From contig JAJZES010000021.1 of NCBI GenBank assembly GCA_021845985.1, positions 23,079 to 87,078 of the forward strand: a stretch of DNA of 64,000 nucleotides, written 5' to 3'. Both the position numbers and the translations under genes were made by a program. Below the pieces are notes generated by a model. It was not told where the DNA came from, did not search any database, and worked only from the letters and a program-made list of their open reading frames with translations. Positions within the stretch are counted from its first letter, which is position 1. Each line of letters opens with the position of its first letter. This document shows, in pieces, positions 1-10,120 of the stretch. Source of the stretch: Pseudomonadota bacterium (GTDB lineage Bacteria > Pseudomonadota > Alphaproteobacteria > Acetobacterales > Acetobacteraceae).

Positions 1-31
1 GCAGTTCCGGCTTGACGGCGGCGAGTGCCAT
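1..31 (-). CDS. start of an outgoing minus-strand gene (partial, unidentified)
   Basis: Only the first ten codons are inside the window; they read MALAAVKPEL. The ATG is preceded by a strong purine-rich Shine-Dalgarno sequence (AAGGGAGAG, complement of 37-45) five bases upstream, which is the main reason to believe it. It would be transcribed divergently from the FAH-family gene at 216, with the region 32-215 holding both promoters. Ten residues are too few to name a family. Confidence 0.4.
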   Translation of the reverse strand, partial: MALAAVKPEL

Positions 32-215
32 TGCGGCTCTCCCTTCCAGAAGAGAAGCGCCCCGGTGGGGGGGCGTGACCCGCCGCGGCTTGTGCGCCAG
101 ACGCGGCGCAAATGCAATGGCCGGCGGCGCGGTGATTGTGCGGCGCCGCCTTGCCCGTCTCCGGCGCCGGCCCTACCCTCCGCCGCCCGTCTGCGCGGGG
201 GGAGGGACTGGCCAC

Positions 216-1394
216 ATGATCTCGCTCGACACCGCGCTGCATCCCGCCCTGCCGGACGATGCCGCCACCGCCGCGCTGGCCGGCCGGGTGTGGCGGCCGG
301 ACTGCGGCGGCCCCGCCGTGGTGGCCCTGCGCGACGGGCAGGTGATCGACATTTCCGCCGATTTTGCGACGATGCGCGACCTGTGCGCCGCCGCCGATCC
401 GGCCGCCGCGCTGCGCGCCGCCGCGGGCGAGACGCTGGGCGGCTTCGACGCTATCCTCGCCAACACGCCGCCCGAGCGGCGCGACCCGGCGCGCCCCTGG
501 CTGCTGGCGCCGTGCGATCTTCAAGCGATCAAGGCCTGCGGCGTCACTTTCCCGGTGTCGATGCTGGAGCGGGTGATCGAGGAGCGGGCGCGCGGCGACC
601 TTGCCGCCGCCGCCACGATCCGCGATCAGGTGCATGCTTTGGTCGGCGACGATCTCGCCCGCTTGGCGCCCGGCTCGCCGGCGGCGATGGCGCTCAAACA
701 GGTGCTGATCGACCAGGGCGCCTGGAGCCAGTATCTCGAAGTCGGCATCGGCCCGGATGCCGAGATCTTCACCAAGGCGCAGCCGATGAGCGCCGTCGGC
801 AGCGGCATGGACGCGGGCGTCCACCCGATCTCGACCTGGAACAATCCCGAGCCGGAAGTGGTGCTCGCCATCGCCCCCGATGGCCGCATCGTCGGCGCCA
901 CCCTCGGCAACGATGTCAATCTGCGCGATGTCGAGGGGCGGTCGGCGCTGCTGCTGTCCAAGGCCAAGGACAACCAGGCCTCGACCGCGATCGGCCCGCT
1001 CCTGCGCTTGTTCGATGCCGGCTTCACGCTCGACGATGTGCGCCGCATGGTGGTGACGCTGAGCGTCGTCGGCGAGGATGGATTCCGCCTCGATGGCCAT
1101 TCGTCGATGACCCAAATCGCCCGCGACCCGGCCGATCTGGCGCGCCAGTTGCTCAACCCGCACCATGCCTACCCGGACGGCGCGATGCTCTATCTCGGCA
1201 CCATGTTCGCCCCGGTCGAGGACCGCGATGCGCCGGGCAAAGGGTTTACCCACAAGAGCGGCGACATCGTCAGCATCGCCGCGCCGCAGCTCGGCCGGCT
1301 GGTCAACCGCATCCGCCCGACCGACCAGTGCGAACGCTGGACCTTCGGCAGCGCCGCGCTGATGCGCAATCTTGCCGCGCGCAAGCTCATCTGA
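216..1394 (+). CDS. fumarylacetoacetate hydrolase (FAH) family protein
   Basis: Encodes 392 residues. The C-terminal half has the FAH-fold metal-binding signature: an EPEVVL segment followed about 18 residues later by GATLGNDVNLRD, supplying the acidic ligands for a divalent metal. Members this long (about 390 residues, with a substantial N-terminal extension) include 2-keto-3-deoxypentonate dehydratases of sugar-acid oxidation (XylX-like) as well as uncharacterised FAH proteins; the sequence alone does not decide the substrate. The start at 216 is chosen because GGAGGG lies about ten bases upstream and the protein begins sensibly with MISLDTALHP; the frame stays open further upstream but that part looks like non-coding leader. 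The next gene begins 34 bases downstream and is unrelated in function, so co-transcription is possible but uninformative. Family call is firm, the reaction is not. Confidence 0.85.
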   Translation: MISLDTALHPALPDDAATAALAGRVWRPDCGGPAVVALRDGQVIDISADFATMRDLCAAADPAAALRAAAGETLGGFDAILANTPPERRDPARPWLLAPCDLQAIKACGVTFPVSMLERVIEERARGDLAAAATIRDQVHALVGDDLARLAPGSPAAMALKQVLIDQGAWSQYLEVGIGPDAEIFTKAQPMSAVGSGMDAGVHPISTWNNPEPEVVLAIAPDGRIVGATLGNDVNLRDVEGRSALLLSKAKDNQASTAIGPLLRLFDAGFTLDDVRRMVVTLSVVGEDGFRLDGHSSMTQIARDPADLARQLLNPHHAYPDGAMLYLGTMFAPVEDRDAPGKGFTHKSGDIVSIAAPQLGRLVNRIRPTDQCERWTFGSAALMRNLAARKLI

Positions 1395-1428
1395 TCCGGG
1401 TGCAGCGGCAATCCGAGCGTAACACCCC

Positions 1429-3852
1429 ATGACCGCCGGCCGCGACGAGATGGTCGATGGCGGCGGCGGGCTGCGTCCGCACTGGCGGCGCGTGCTCGGC
1501 GCCTTTGCCTCGCTGGCCGGTGAATTGCCCGAGCGTGCCGCCCGGCTCGACCGCGCCGCCGCCGAGGAAGGCATCGCCTCCATCCTGCCCGGCACCGAGC
1601 GCGCCCCGGCATGGCGGCTCGACCCGGTGCCGCTGCCGCTGCCGGCGGAGGAGTTTGCCGCGCTCGAATCCGGTCTGGCCCAGCGCGCCCGGCTGATCGA
1701 GGCGGTGCTGGCCGATCTCTACGGTCCGCAACGCCTGCTCGCCGAGGGCCATCTGCCGCCGGCGCTCGCCTTCGCCAATCCCGGCTTCCTGCGCCCGTGC
1801 CGCGATCTGGTGCCGGAGGGGGCGCGGCTGCATCTGTATGCCGCCGACCTGCTGCGCGCGCCGGACGGGCGCTGGACGGTGCTCGCCGACCGCACCGACG
1901 CCGCCTCCGGCCTCGGCCTCGCCGCCGAGAACCGCCGTCTGCTCGCCCGCGTGCTGCCCGAGGCGTTCCGCCCGGTGCAGGTGCGCCCGCTCAGCCCGTT
2001 TTTCGACCTGTGGCAGGACAGTCTCCAGCGCCTCGCGCCGCCCGGCAGCGCCAATCCGGCGGTGGCCCTGCTGACCCAGGGGGTCGCCCATCCGCACTGG
2101 TTCGAGCACCTGCTGCTGGCGCGCGATCTCGGCGCGGCGCTGGTCGAGCCGGCCGACCTGACGGTGCGCAACGGCGCCCTGTTCCTCAAGACGCTGCAGG
2201 GCCTGCAACCGATCGACGTGCTGCTGCGCCGCGGCGCGGGGCGATTGATCGACCCGCTGGAACTGGACGGGGCGACGCGCGCCGGGGTGGTCGGGCTGCT
2301 CGATGCGGCGCGCGCCGGGGCGGTGCGGATTGTCAATCACCCCGGCACCGCCGCCGTCGAGGTGCCGGGCTTTGCCGCGCTGCTGCCGGGGCTGGCCTGG
2401 CATGTCCTGGGCGAGACCCTGGCGCTGCCCTCTGTCGAGACCTTGTGGCTTGGCGATCCGGCGCAGGCGGCGCGGCGCACCGCGGCGCATGTGCTCTGCC
2501 GCGCGCTCGATGATGCGCCGATGCCCGCCGCGCCCGACATCGCCGCCCGGCCATGGGAGTGGGCGGCGCGCGCCGAACCGCCGGCGTCGATGGCGCCGTG
2601 CCTGGAGGGCGACCATCTGATGCCGCGCGCGGTGGTGCTGCGATTGTTCCTGGTGCATGACGGGGAGCGTTGGCGGGCGATGCCGGGCGGGCTGGCGCGG
2701 GTGCTGGCGGCGGGCGCGGTGCTGGCCGGGCGGCTGCCGCCGGGCGGGGTGTGCAAGGATGTCTGGGTGTTGACCGAAGACGGCAGCGACATCGTCGGGC
2801 CGCCGCAGACGGTGGTGGCGCCGCTGGCGCTGCGCCGCACCACCGGGGCGTTGCCGAGCCGCGTCGCCGATACCCTGTTCTGGCTCGGCCGCAGCGTCGA
2901 GCGGCTGGACCGCGCGGCGCGGCTGGTGCGCGCCGCCGCCGCCCGCATCGTCGGTGGCGGCGAGATCTCGGCGCGCGAGGTGGCCGAACTGGAATGTCTC
3001 CTGCGCTGCCTTGTTGATGCCGGGGTGGTCCCGGCCGAGGCGGCGGTGGTCACCAGCCAGGCCGGGCTGGCGCAGACCCTGCTGCTTTCGGTGCGCGGCG
3101 GGCGCGAGCGTGGCGCCATCACCCGGCTGTTTGCCGAGGTCGCCCGGCTGACCGAGGCGGCGCGCGATCGGCTGACCGGGGACATGTATGCCACCTTCAC
3201 CGCGGCGCTGCGCCAAGCGCGCGAGGAAACCGAGGCGGCGGGGCGCAGCATCGACGCGCTGAGCCACGCGCTCGCCACGGTGCAGCGCCACGCCGCGACC
3301 GTCGCCGGCATGGCGGCGGAGAACATGGTGCGCGGCGGCGGCTGGCTGTTTCTCGATCTCGGCCGGCGCATCGAGCGGGCACAGGCGATCACCGCCGAAG
3401 TGGCCGCGGCGCTCGACCAGAAGCCGCCGCGGATCGAGAACGGGCTGCGGCTGTTGCTCGAACTGTGCGACAGCGCCATCACCTACCGCAGCCGCTACCT
3501 GACGGTGATCCAGCCGGCGCCGGTGCTCGATCTGGTGCTCGCCGATCAGGGCAATCCGCGCGGCCTCGCCTTCCAGCTCGCCGCCATGCACACGCTGCTC
3601 GACGACCTCGCCGATGACAGTCCCGAGCAGCGACTCGCCGCCATCGCCGCCGGCCTGCTGGCCGAGGCCGAGGCGCTGGTCGCCGATGTGCTGGCGGCGC
3701 CGGATCAGGCCGCCGCCGCCGCCGCGCTGCCGCCGCGGCTGCGCGACATCGGCGGCGGGCTGGCGACGCTCTCCGATCGCATCACCCGGCGCTATTTCGC
3801 CCTGCTGCCGGCGGCGCAGTCGGTCGGCCGGGGCGGCGGCGACGGCAAATGA
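1429..3852 (+). CDS. fused circularly permuted ATP-grasp / alpha-E protein
   Basis: An 807-residue fusion. Roughly residues 1-465 form a circularly permuted type-2 ATP-grasp domain (COG2308-like), with signature stretches such as FANPGFLRPCRD and DVLLRRGAGRLIDPLE; residues from about 475 (LPSRVADTLFWLGRSVER) to the end are the alpha-helical alpha-E domain (COG2307). In many bacteria these are separate adjacent genes. Comparative genomics has proposed that such ATP-grasp/alpha-E/transglutaminase sets make or modify small peptides, but the product is not established. The stop overlaps the start of the transglutaminase gene by four bases (ATGA), so the two are translationally coupled and almost certainly work together. 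Confidence 0.9.
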   Translation: MTAGRDEMVDGGGGLRPHWRRVLGAFASLAGELPERAARLDRAAAEEGIASILPGTERAPAWRLDPVPLPLPAEEFAALESGLAQRARLIEAVLADLYGPQRLLAEGHLPPALAFANPGFLRPCRDLVPEGARLHLYAADLLRAPDGRWTVLADRTDAASGLGLAAENRRLLARVLPEAFRPVQVRPLSPFFDLWQDSLQRLAPPGSANPAVALLTQGVAHPHWFEHLLLARDLGAALVEPADLTVRNGALFLKTLQGLQPIDVLLRRGAGRLIDPLELDGATRAGVVGLLDAARAGAVRIVNHPGTAAVEVPGFAALLPGLAWHVLGETLALPSVETLWLGDPAQAARRTAAHVLCRALDDAPMPAAPDIAARPWEWAARAEPPASMAPCLEGDHLMPRAVVLRLFLVHDGERWRAMPGGLARVLAAGAVLAGRLPPGGVCKDVWVLTEDGSDIVGPPQTVVAPLALRRTTGALPSRVADTLFWLGRSVERLDRAARLVRAAAARIVGGGEISAREVAELECLLRCLVDAGVVPAEAAVVTSQAGLAQTLLLSVRGGRERGAITRLFAEVARLTEAARDRLTGDMYATFTAALRQAREETEAAGRSIDALSHALATVQRHAATVAGMAAENMVRGGGWLFLDLGRRIERAQAITAEVAAALDQKPPRIENGLRLLLELCDSAITYRSRYLTVIQPAPVLDLVLADQGNPRGLAFQLAAMHTLLDDLADDSPEQRLAAIAAGLLAEAEALVADVLAAPDQAAAAAALPPRLRDIGGGLATLSDRITRRYFALLPAAQSVGRGGGDGK

Positions 3853-4712
3853 CCCGCTACCGGCTGCGCCACGTCACCACCTACCGCTACGCCGAGCCGG
3901 TCGATCTGGCCAGCCATTTGCTGCATCTGGCGCCGCGCGCGCTGCCGCATCAGCGTGTGCTGGCTGCCAGCATCACCGCCGATCCGGCGCCGGCGCGCAC
4001 CGCATCGCGGCGGGATCATTTCGGCAACGCGGTAGGTTGGCTGTTCCTCGACCGTGCGCATGCACGCTTTGAGGTGACGCTGGCGGCGCATGTCGATGTG
4101 GCGTTTCCCGCCCCACCGCCGGTGGCCCGCACCCTGCCGTGGGAGCAGGTGGCGGCGGCGGCGGCGGTGACGGCGGAGGCCGCCGAGTTCCTGTTCGACA
4201 GCCCGTTTGCCGCCGTCGAGCCGGGTGCCGGGGCCTATGCCGCGGTCAGCTTCCCGCCCGGCCGGCCGGTGCTGGCCGGGCTGCTGGAGCTGACCGGGCG
4301 CATCCGCCGCGATTTCGCCTTCCGCCCCGGCGCCACCACGGTCGCCACCCCGGTTGCCCGCGTGCTGGCGCAGCGCGCCGGAGTCTGCCAGGATTTTTCC
4401 CATCTGATGATTTCCGCCCTGCGCGCCCTCGGCCTGCCGGCGCGCTACGTCTCCGGCTATCTGCGCACCAGGCCGCCGCCCGGACAGGTGGCGCGGCGCG
4501 GCGCCGACCAGAGCCATGCCTGGGTGGGAAGCTGGCTCGGCCCCGGGCTGGGCTGGGTCGATCTCGACCCGACCAACGACCTCGTCGTCGGCGAGGAACA
4601 TGTGGTGCTCGGCTGGGGGCGGGATTTCGGCGATGTCAGCCCGGTGCGCGGCGTCATTCTCGGCGGCGGCGAGCACAGCGTGGCGGTGGCGGTCGATCTG
4701 GAGCCGGGCTAG
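3849..4712 (+). CDS. transglutaminase-like cysteine protease family protein
   Basis: A 287-residue protein with the bacterial transglutaminase N-terminal domain (MTRYRLRHVTTYRYAEPV) and a transglutaminase core. The catalytic triad is visible: Cys in AGVCQDFSHLMI, His in DQSHAWVGSW and Asp in WVDLDPTND. No signal peptide or membrane segment is seen, so it is probably cytoplasmic. It overlaps the upstream ATP-grasp/alpha-E gene by four bases, the classic pairing for this cluster. It may act as a peptidase or amidotransferase on the peptide-like product of its partner; that role is inferred from genomic association in other bacteria. Confidence 0.9.
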   Translation: MTRYRLRHVTTYRYAEPVDLASHLLHLAPRALPHQRVLAASITADPAPARTASRRDHFGNAVGWLFLDRAHARFEVTLAAHVDVAFPAPPPVARTLPWEQVAAAAAVTAEAAEFLFDSPFAAVEPGAGAYAAVSFPPGRPVLAGLLELTGRIRRDFAFRPGATTVATPVARVLAQRAGVCQDFSHLMISALRALGLPARYVSGYLRTRPPPGQVARRGADQSHAWVGSWLGPGLGWVDLDPTNDLVVGEEHVVLGWGRDFGDVSPVRGVILGGGEHSVAVAVDLEPG

Positions 4713-4721
4713 GCTCGCCGC

Positions 4722-5642
<921 letters not shown>

Positions 5643-5643
5643 G

Positions 5644-6573
5644 GTGGCGACGACGGCGGCGGTTCTGGTCATTGGCGACGTGATGACGGATGTGATCGTG
5701 CGCCCGCACGGCCCGCCGGTGCATGGCAGCGACCGCGCCGCGACCATCCGCCTGGCACCCGGCGGCTCGGCCGCCAATCAGGCGGCGTGGCTGGCGGCGC
5801 TCGGCGTTGCGGTGGGGCTGGTCGCCCGCGTCGGCGCCGCCGACCATGCGCAGCAGTCGGCGGCGCTGGCGGCGCAGGGGATCATGCCGCTGCTCGCCGC
5901 CGACCCCGAGCTGCCGACCGGCGTGCTGGTGGCGCTGATCGACGCCAGCGGCGAGCGCAGTTTTCTCACCGACCGCGGCGCCAATGCGGCGCTCTGCCGC
6001 GCCGACCTGCCGGACGCGGCGCGCGACCGGGCGGCGCTGCTGCATGTCTCCGGCTACGCCCTGTTTGCCCCCGGCGCGCGTGCCGCGGTGGGCGATTTCG
6101 TCGCCGGGCGGGGGTGGACGGTGGATGCGTCCTCCGCCGGCTTTCTCGCCGAGGCCGGGGCGGCGCGGTTCCTCGCCTGGACCGCGGGCGCCGATACGCT
6201 GTTCGCCAATGCCGACGAGGCGGCGCTGCTGGCCGGCAGCGACGATCCGGCGGTGCAGCTCGCCCGGCTGGCGGCGCAGTATCGCTGCGTGGTGGTCAAG
6301 CGCGGCGCGGCCGGGGCAATGGCGGTGGCTGCCGGGGGCGCGCCCTGCGTGGTGCCGGCGCCGGTGGTCGCGGTGCGCGACACCACCGGGGCGGGGGACG
6401 CGTTCCTGGCCGGGTTTCTGGCGGCAAGGCTGGCCGGGGCCGATCTGGCGGGATGCGTGGCCGCAGGCGTGGTGCAGGGCGGCCGGGCGGCGGCATTGGA
6501 CGGTGGGCGACCGCCGGCGGTCCGGCCTGGTCAAGGCCAATGTGGGGTCGAGGCGCGACACCTCGACCTATGA
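5644..6573 (+). CDS. psuK: PfkB-family kinase, probable pseudouridine kinase
   Basis: A 309-residue ribokinase-like protein starting at GTG one base after psuG. It has the N-terminal VLVIGDVMTDVIV strand, the GGSAANQAAWLAALG substrate-binding glycine motif, and the C-terminal PfkB signature DTTGAGDAFLAGFLAAR, which carries the catalytic Asp and anion hole. Next to psuG it most likely phosphorylates pseudouridine to pseudouridine 5'-phosphate, feeding PsuG. The last 30 residues (after AAALDGG) are Arg/Gly/Pro-rich and unlike the usual family tail, so a late frameshift relative to relatives is possible; the catalytic core is intact. Confidence 0.88.
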   Translation: MATTAAVLVIGDVMTDVIVRPHGPPVHGSDRAATIRLAPGGSAANQAAWLAALGVAVGLVARVGAADHAQQSAALAAQGIMPLLAADPELPTGVLVALIDASGERSFLTDRGANAALCRADLPDAARDRAALLHVSGYALFAPGARAAVGDFVAGRGWTVDASSAGFLAEAGAARFLAWTAGADTLFANADEAALLAGSDDPAVQLARLAAQYRCVVVKRGAAGAMAVAAGGAPCVVPAPVVAVRDTTGAGDAFLAGFLAARLAGADLAGCVAAGVVQGGRAAALDGGRPPAVRPGQGQCGVEARHLDL

Positions 6574-6590
6574 CATCGTGGGCGCGGCGC

Positions 6591-7688
6591 TCATGCCGGC
6601 GGGATCAGGACGATTTTGCCGATATGCTGCTTGGTCAAAAATGCCTGCTGCGCCGCGACGATCTCGCGCAGCGGAAAGCTCGCCGCGAGCAGCGGCCGGA
6701 TTTCGCCGCGCTCGATATAGCCGACCAGATTGCCGAACACCGCGCGCTCCAGCACGGTGCAGCCGAGCAGCCGCAAATCCTTCAGATACAGTCGGCGCAG
6801 ATCGAGCGTGACCAGTGGTCCGTCGATCGCCCCGGCCACCGCATAGCGGCCGCCGCGCCGCAACACCTCGATCAATTGGCCAAACTGCCGGCCGCCGACG
6901 ACATCGACCACCACATCGACCGACTCCCGGCCAAGCTCGGCCAGGTGATCGGCCGCGCGCCCGATCACCTGGGCGGCGCCCAGCGCGCCGATCATCGCCG
7001 CCTTGGCGGCGCTGGCGACCGCCACCACGCGCGCGCCGCGCCGCCGCGTCAGTTGCACCGCCGCCGAGCCGACGCCGCCCGAGGCGCCGGTGATGAGCAC
7101 CGTCTCGCCGGCCTGCACCGCCGCCCGGGTCAGCATGTTCTCCGCCGCCGCGTAGGCGCAGGGGAAGGAGGCCAGTTCGGCATCGGATAATTCGCTGGCG
7201 ATCCGGTGCGCGTGCGCCGCCGGCGCCTTGGCAAACTGGGCGAAGCCGCCATCGCATTCCGAGCCGAAATAGAGCGCGCGGTACGGCGCCCAATCGAACG
7301 GCGCGCGGAACACCGGCTCGATCAGCACCCGCTCGCCCAGGCGCGCCGCAGCGACCCCGGCGCCGAGTGCGACGATGCGGCCGCAGGCATCCGCCCCTTG
7401 GATGCGCGGAAACGCCGGGACCGCCCCGGTCCAGCCGGAATCCTCGGTTTGCGCCGTGGCGTAGCCGTCGGCCCCGCCCGCGGTGGTGGTGCCCTCGGTG
7501 ACTGATTGCGAGTACCAGGCGGTGCGCGTGTTGATGTCGGTGTTGTTGACGCCGGCGGCGCCGACGCGGATCAGCACCTCGCCGGGCAGCGGCACCGGCA
7601 GCGGCACGTCCTCGCGATAGACCAGCCGATCGAAGCCGCCATTCCCGGTCAGCAGCACCGCGTGCATGGTTGCCGGCAAATCCTGCAT
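6591..7688 (-). CDS. MDR-superfamily alcohol dehydrogenase / quinone oxidoreductase
   Basis: A 365-residue medium-chain dehydrogenase/reductase. It shows the GroES-like N-terminal half and a Rossmann fold with GASGGVGSAAVQL for NAD(P) binding. The position of the usual catalytic zinc Cys reads GVNNTDINTRT, without Cys, so it belongs to the zinc-free quinone-oxidoreductase branch. The start at 7688 (MQDLPATMHAV) is preceded by GAGGAGCGGACC; a longer frame upstream adds 15 unlikely residues. It converges with psuK, 17 bases away. Substrate is unknown. Confidence 0.85.
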   Translation of the reverse strand: MQDLPATMHAVLLTGNGGFDRLVYREDVPLPVPLPGEVLIRVGAAGVNNTDINTRTAWYSQSVTEGTTTAGGADGYATAQTEDSGWTGAVPAFPRIQGADACGRIVALGAGVAAARLGERVLIEPVFRAPFDWAPYRALYFGSECDGGFAQFAKAPAAHAHRIASELSDAELASFPCAYAAAENMLTRAAVQAGETVLITGASGGVGSAAVQLTRRRGARVVAVASAAKAAMIGALGAAQVIGRAADHLAELGRESVDVVVDVVGGRQFGQLIEVLRRGGRYAVAGAIDGPLVTLDLRRLYLKDLRLLGCTVLERAVFGNLVGYIERGEIRPLLAASFPLREIVAAQQAFLTKQHIGKIVLIPPA

Positions 7689-7698
7689 GGTCCGCTCC

Positions 7699-8790
7699 TC
7701 ACCCACCGCGCCCACCATCCAATGCCCCGGCAATCGCCGCCCATAGCGGCGTGCGGTTGAGCGCCGGGTCGAGCGGCAGCGGGCGTTGCGGCAGGCCGTC
7801 GGCGCGGGGAAACCGCTCGTTCAGCCAGCTCCGTCGGTCGCTCAGTCCCCAGGTCAGCACACCCAGCACCGCCGGATGCGGCAGCACCGCCTCCAACCAG
7901 GCGCGGGCATGCGCCGCCACCGCGGCATCGCGCAGGGCGAAGTCGGCCGGCAGGCCGTCGTCGCGCACATCCAGCTCGGTCACCAGCACTTTCAGCCCGA
8001 GCCCGGCGATGTCGGCGACGAAGCGCGACAGCACCGTCTGATCCAGCGCGCGTTGGCTGGCGTCGAGGTGCCCCTGCAGCCCGACCGCCTGCACCGGCAC
8101 GCCGCGCGCCAGCAGCGCCGCCAGCAATTCGAGCAGCGCGGCGCGCCGCCGCGCCTGCCAGTCGATGGCGTAATCGAGGGCGAATTCGTTGATCACCCGC
8201 AAGGCGCCCGGATCGGCGTCGGCGCACGCATGGAAAGCGAGATCGAGATAGCGCGGCCCGAGCGCGCGCAGCCACGGCGTGTCGCGCAGGCCGAAGGCGG
8301 GACCGTCTTCGGGATGGAGCGGCTCGTTGACCACGTCCCAATGCGCCAGCCGGCCGCGGAAATGCCCGGCGACGGTGCCGATATAGCCGGTCAGCAGCCG
8401 TTCGCCGCTGCGCGGGGTCAGCGCCGCGAGCAGCCAGGGCGGATTGGCCTCGTGCCAGACCAACGTGTGGCCGCGCACGGCGAGGCCGGCGGCGGCGGCG
8501 TAGGCCATCACCCGCTCGGCGCCGGCGAAGTCGAACACGCCGGGCTGCGGCTGCAGCGCCGCCCATTTGAACTGCGACTCGCCGACGATGATGCCACATT
8601 CGTCGCGGATGCGCTGGCGCAGGCGCGGCTCGCCGTTGAGCGCGGCGTCGCCGATGGCGCTGCCGAAGAAGCGGCCATGCGCCGCGGCGTGCGCTTGCAA
8701 TCCCTCGGCGGGGGCGGCGGCGATGGCGAGCAGGGCAGGGGCGGCCAGCAGGGCGCGGCGCGACAGCATCATCATCGGTAGAAGGCGCAT
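7699..8790 (-). CDS. secreted GH10 endo-1,4-beta-xylanase
   Basis: A 363-residue glycoside hydrolase family 10 protein. The N-terminus carries a twin-arginine type signal (SRRALLAAPALLAIAAAPA), so it is probably exported by Tat and acts in the periplasm or outside. Both catalytic glutamates are in canonical settings: the acid/base in HWDVVNEPLHPEDG and the nucleophile in LKVLVTELDVRDDG. The substrate-cleft motif GHTLVWHEANPPWL is also present. It is a single catalytic domain with no carbohydrate-binding module. It lies ten bases upstream of the alcohol dehydrogenase gene and may be co-transcribed with it. Start could be the first Met or one of the Met triplet six codons on. Confidence 0.92.
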   Translation of the reverse strand: MRLLPMMMLSRRALLAAPALLAIAAAPAEGLQAHAAAHGRFFGSAIGDAALNGEPRLRQRIRDECGIIVGESQFKWAALQPQPGVFDFAGAERVMAYAAAAGLAVRGHTLVWHEANPPWLLAALTPRSGERLLTGYIGTVAGHFRGRLAHWDVVNEPLHPEDGPAFGLRDTPWLRALGPRYLDLAFHACADADPGALRVINEFALDYAIDWQARRRAALLELLAALLARGVPVQAVGLQGHLDASQRALDQTVLSRFVADIAGLGLKVLVTELDVRDDGLPADFALRDAAVAAHARAWLEAVLPHPAVLGVLTWGLSDRRSWLNERFPRADGLPQRPLPLDPALNRTPLWAAIAGALDGGRGG

Positions 8791-8836
8791 CCCCGGCGCG
8801 CGGCGTCAACCGCGGCGCGGCAGGCGCGCCGGTCGG

Positions 8837-8864
8837 CCGCCCGCCGGGCGGACCCGGCGGGCGG
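8837..8864 (-). terminator. strong GC hairpin downstream of the DEAD-box helicase
   Basis: A perfect 12-bp inverted repeat (arms 8837-8848 and 8853-8864, loop CGGA) lies 14 bases after the helicase stop and before the xylanase gene. There is no clear T-run on the minus strand, so this is a hairpin terminator candidate by position and strength only. Confidence 0.5.
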
Positions 8865-8878
8865 TGTTTAGGCGATCC

Positions 8879-10015
8879 TCAGGCGGCCTGCGCCACCGGC
8901 TCGGCCATCGGCGGAACGCGGGTGCGGATCAGCCGCTCGATATCGCGCAGGAAGGCCCGCTCGGCGCCATCGCACAGGCTGATGGCGGCGCCGGCATTGC
9001 CGGCGCGCGCGGTGCGGCCGATGCGGTGGACGTAGCTTTCCGGCACGTTGGGCAGTTCGAAGTTGATGACGTGGTCGATATTGGCGACATCAATGCCGCG
9101 GGCGGCGATGTCGGTGGCGATCAGCACCCGCGTCTGACCGTTGCGGAACCCGGCCAGTGCCCGCTCGCGCTGCGGCTGGCTCTTGTTGCCGTGGATCGCC
9201 TCGGAGACGATGCCGGCCATGGCCAGTTGTTTGACCACGCGGTCGGCGCCGTGCTTGGTACGGGTGAACACCAGCGTCCGCCCGGTCGCCTCACGCGCCA
9301 GCAGCCGCGCCAGCACGGCGGGCTTGCGCGCCTGATCGACGAAGATCACCCGCTGCTCGACCCGGTCGGCGGTGGTCGCCACCGGGGCGACGGCGACGCG
9401 CACCGGGTCGCGCAGCATGGCATCGGCGAGGGTGGAGATGTCCTTCGGCATGGTGGCCGAGAAGAACATGGTCTGACGCTCGCGCGGGATGGTGGCGACG
9501 ATGCGGCGGATCGGCACGATGAAGCCGAGATCGAGCATGTGGTCGGCCTCGTCGAGCACCAGCACCTCGACCCGGTCGAGCCGCACCGCGCGGTCGCCCA
9601 TCAGGTCGAGCAGCCGGCCGGGGGTGGCCACCAGCACGTCGATGCCGCCGGCCAGCGCGCGCGCCTGCCGGCCCTTCGGCACGCCGCCGAAGGCGAGGGC
9701 GACGCGGGTGCCGAGATTCTTGCCGAGCACGCGGAAGCTTTCGGCGATCTGGCTGGCCAGTTCGCGCGTCGGCGCCAGCACCAGTACCCGCGGCGCCGTC
9801 GGCATCGCCCGCGGGCCGGTCGCCAGCCTGGTCAGGATGGGCAGCGCGAAGGCGGCGGTTTTGCCGGTGCCGGTCTGGGCGATGCCCAGCACGTCACGGC
9901 CGGCGAGGCCGGGCGGGATCGCCTGAGCCTGAATCGGGGTCGGCTCGGCATAGCCCGCGCCAGCAACGGCCTTGAGCAACGGGGCGGAGAGGCCGAGATC
10001 GGAAAAGGAGGTCAT
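8879..10015 (-). CDS. DEAD-box ATP-dependent RNA helicase (RhlE-like)
   Basis: A 378-residue helicase consisting of just the two RecA-like domains. Motifs in order: Q motif PTPIQAQAIPPGLAG, Walker A AQTGTGKTAAFALP, PTRELASQ, ATPGRLLDL, DEAD box VLDEADHMLDLGF, SATMP, then the C-terminal ATDIAARGIDV and HRIGRTARAG. The basic or RGG-rich tail of many RhlE proteins is almost absent: the protein ends MAEPVAQAA. The start at 10015 (MTSFSDLGL) fits the family; the frame is open about 29 codons upstream but that segment does not resemble helicases. Probable roles are ribosome assembly or RNA turnover, inferred from family. Confidence 0.93.
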   Translation of the reverse strand: MTSFSDLGLSAPLLKAVAGAGYAEPTPIQAQAIPPGLAGRDVLGIAQTGTGKTAAFALPILTRLATGPRAMPTAPRVLVLAPTRELASQIAESFRVLGKNLGTRVALAFGGVPKGRQARALAGGIDVLVATPGRLLDLMGDRAVRLDRVEVLVLDEADHMLDLGFIVPIRRIVATIPRERQTMFFSATMPKDISTLADAMLRDPVRVAVAPVATTADRVEQRVIFVDQARKPAVLARLLAREATGRTLVFTRTKHGADRVVKQLAMAGIVSEAIHGNKSQPQRERALAGFRNGQTRVLIATDIAARGIDVANIDHVINFELPNVPESYVHRIGRTARAGNAGAAISLCDGAERAFLRDIERLIRTRVPPMAEPVAQAA

Positions 10016-10120
10016 CAAGTTGCTTTCGCGTGCGACCGCATGCCGCGCCGCAAAGCTGCGGGCACGGGTCATTGCGGTCGGCAGGACCGCGAACCGGCGC
10101 AAACGTCAGGAGGAAAGCAG

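Noticed and set aside
8567..8878. Plus-strand frame crossing the xylanase and helicase genes
   Set aside because: No ribosome site and Arg/Ala-rich translation; the two minus-strand genes explain the region.
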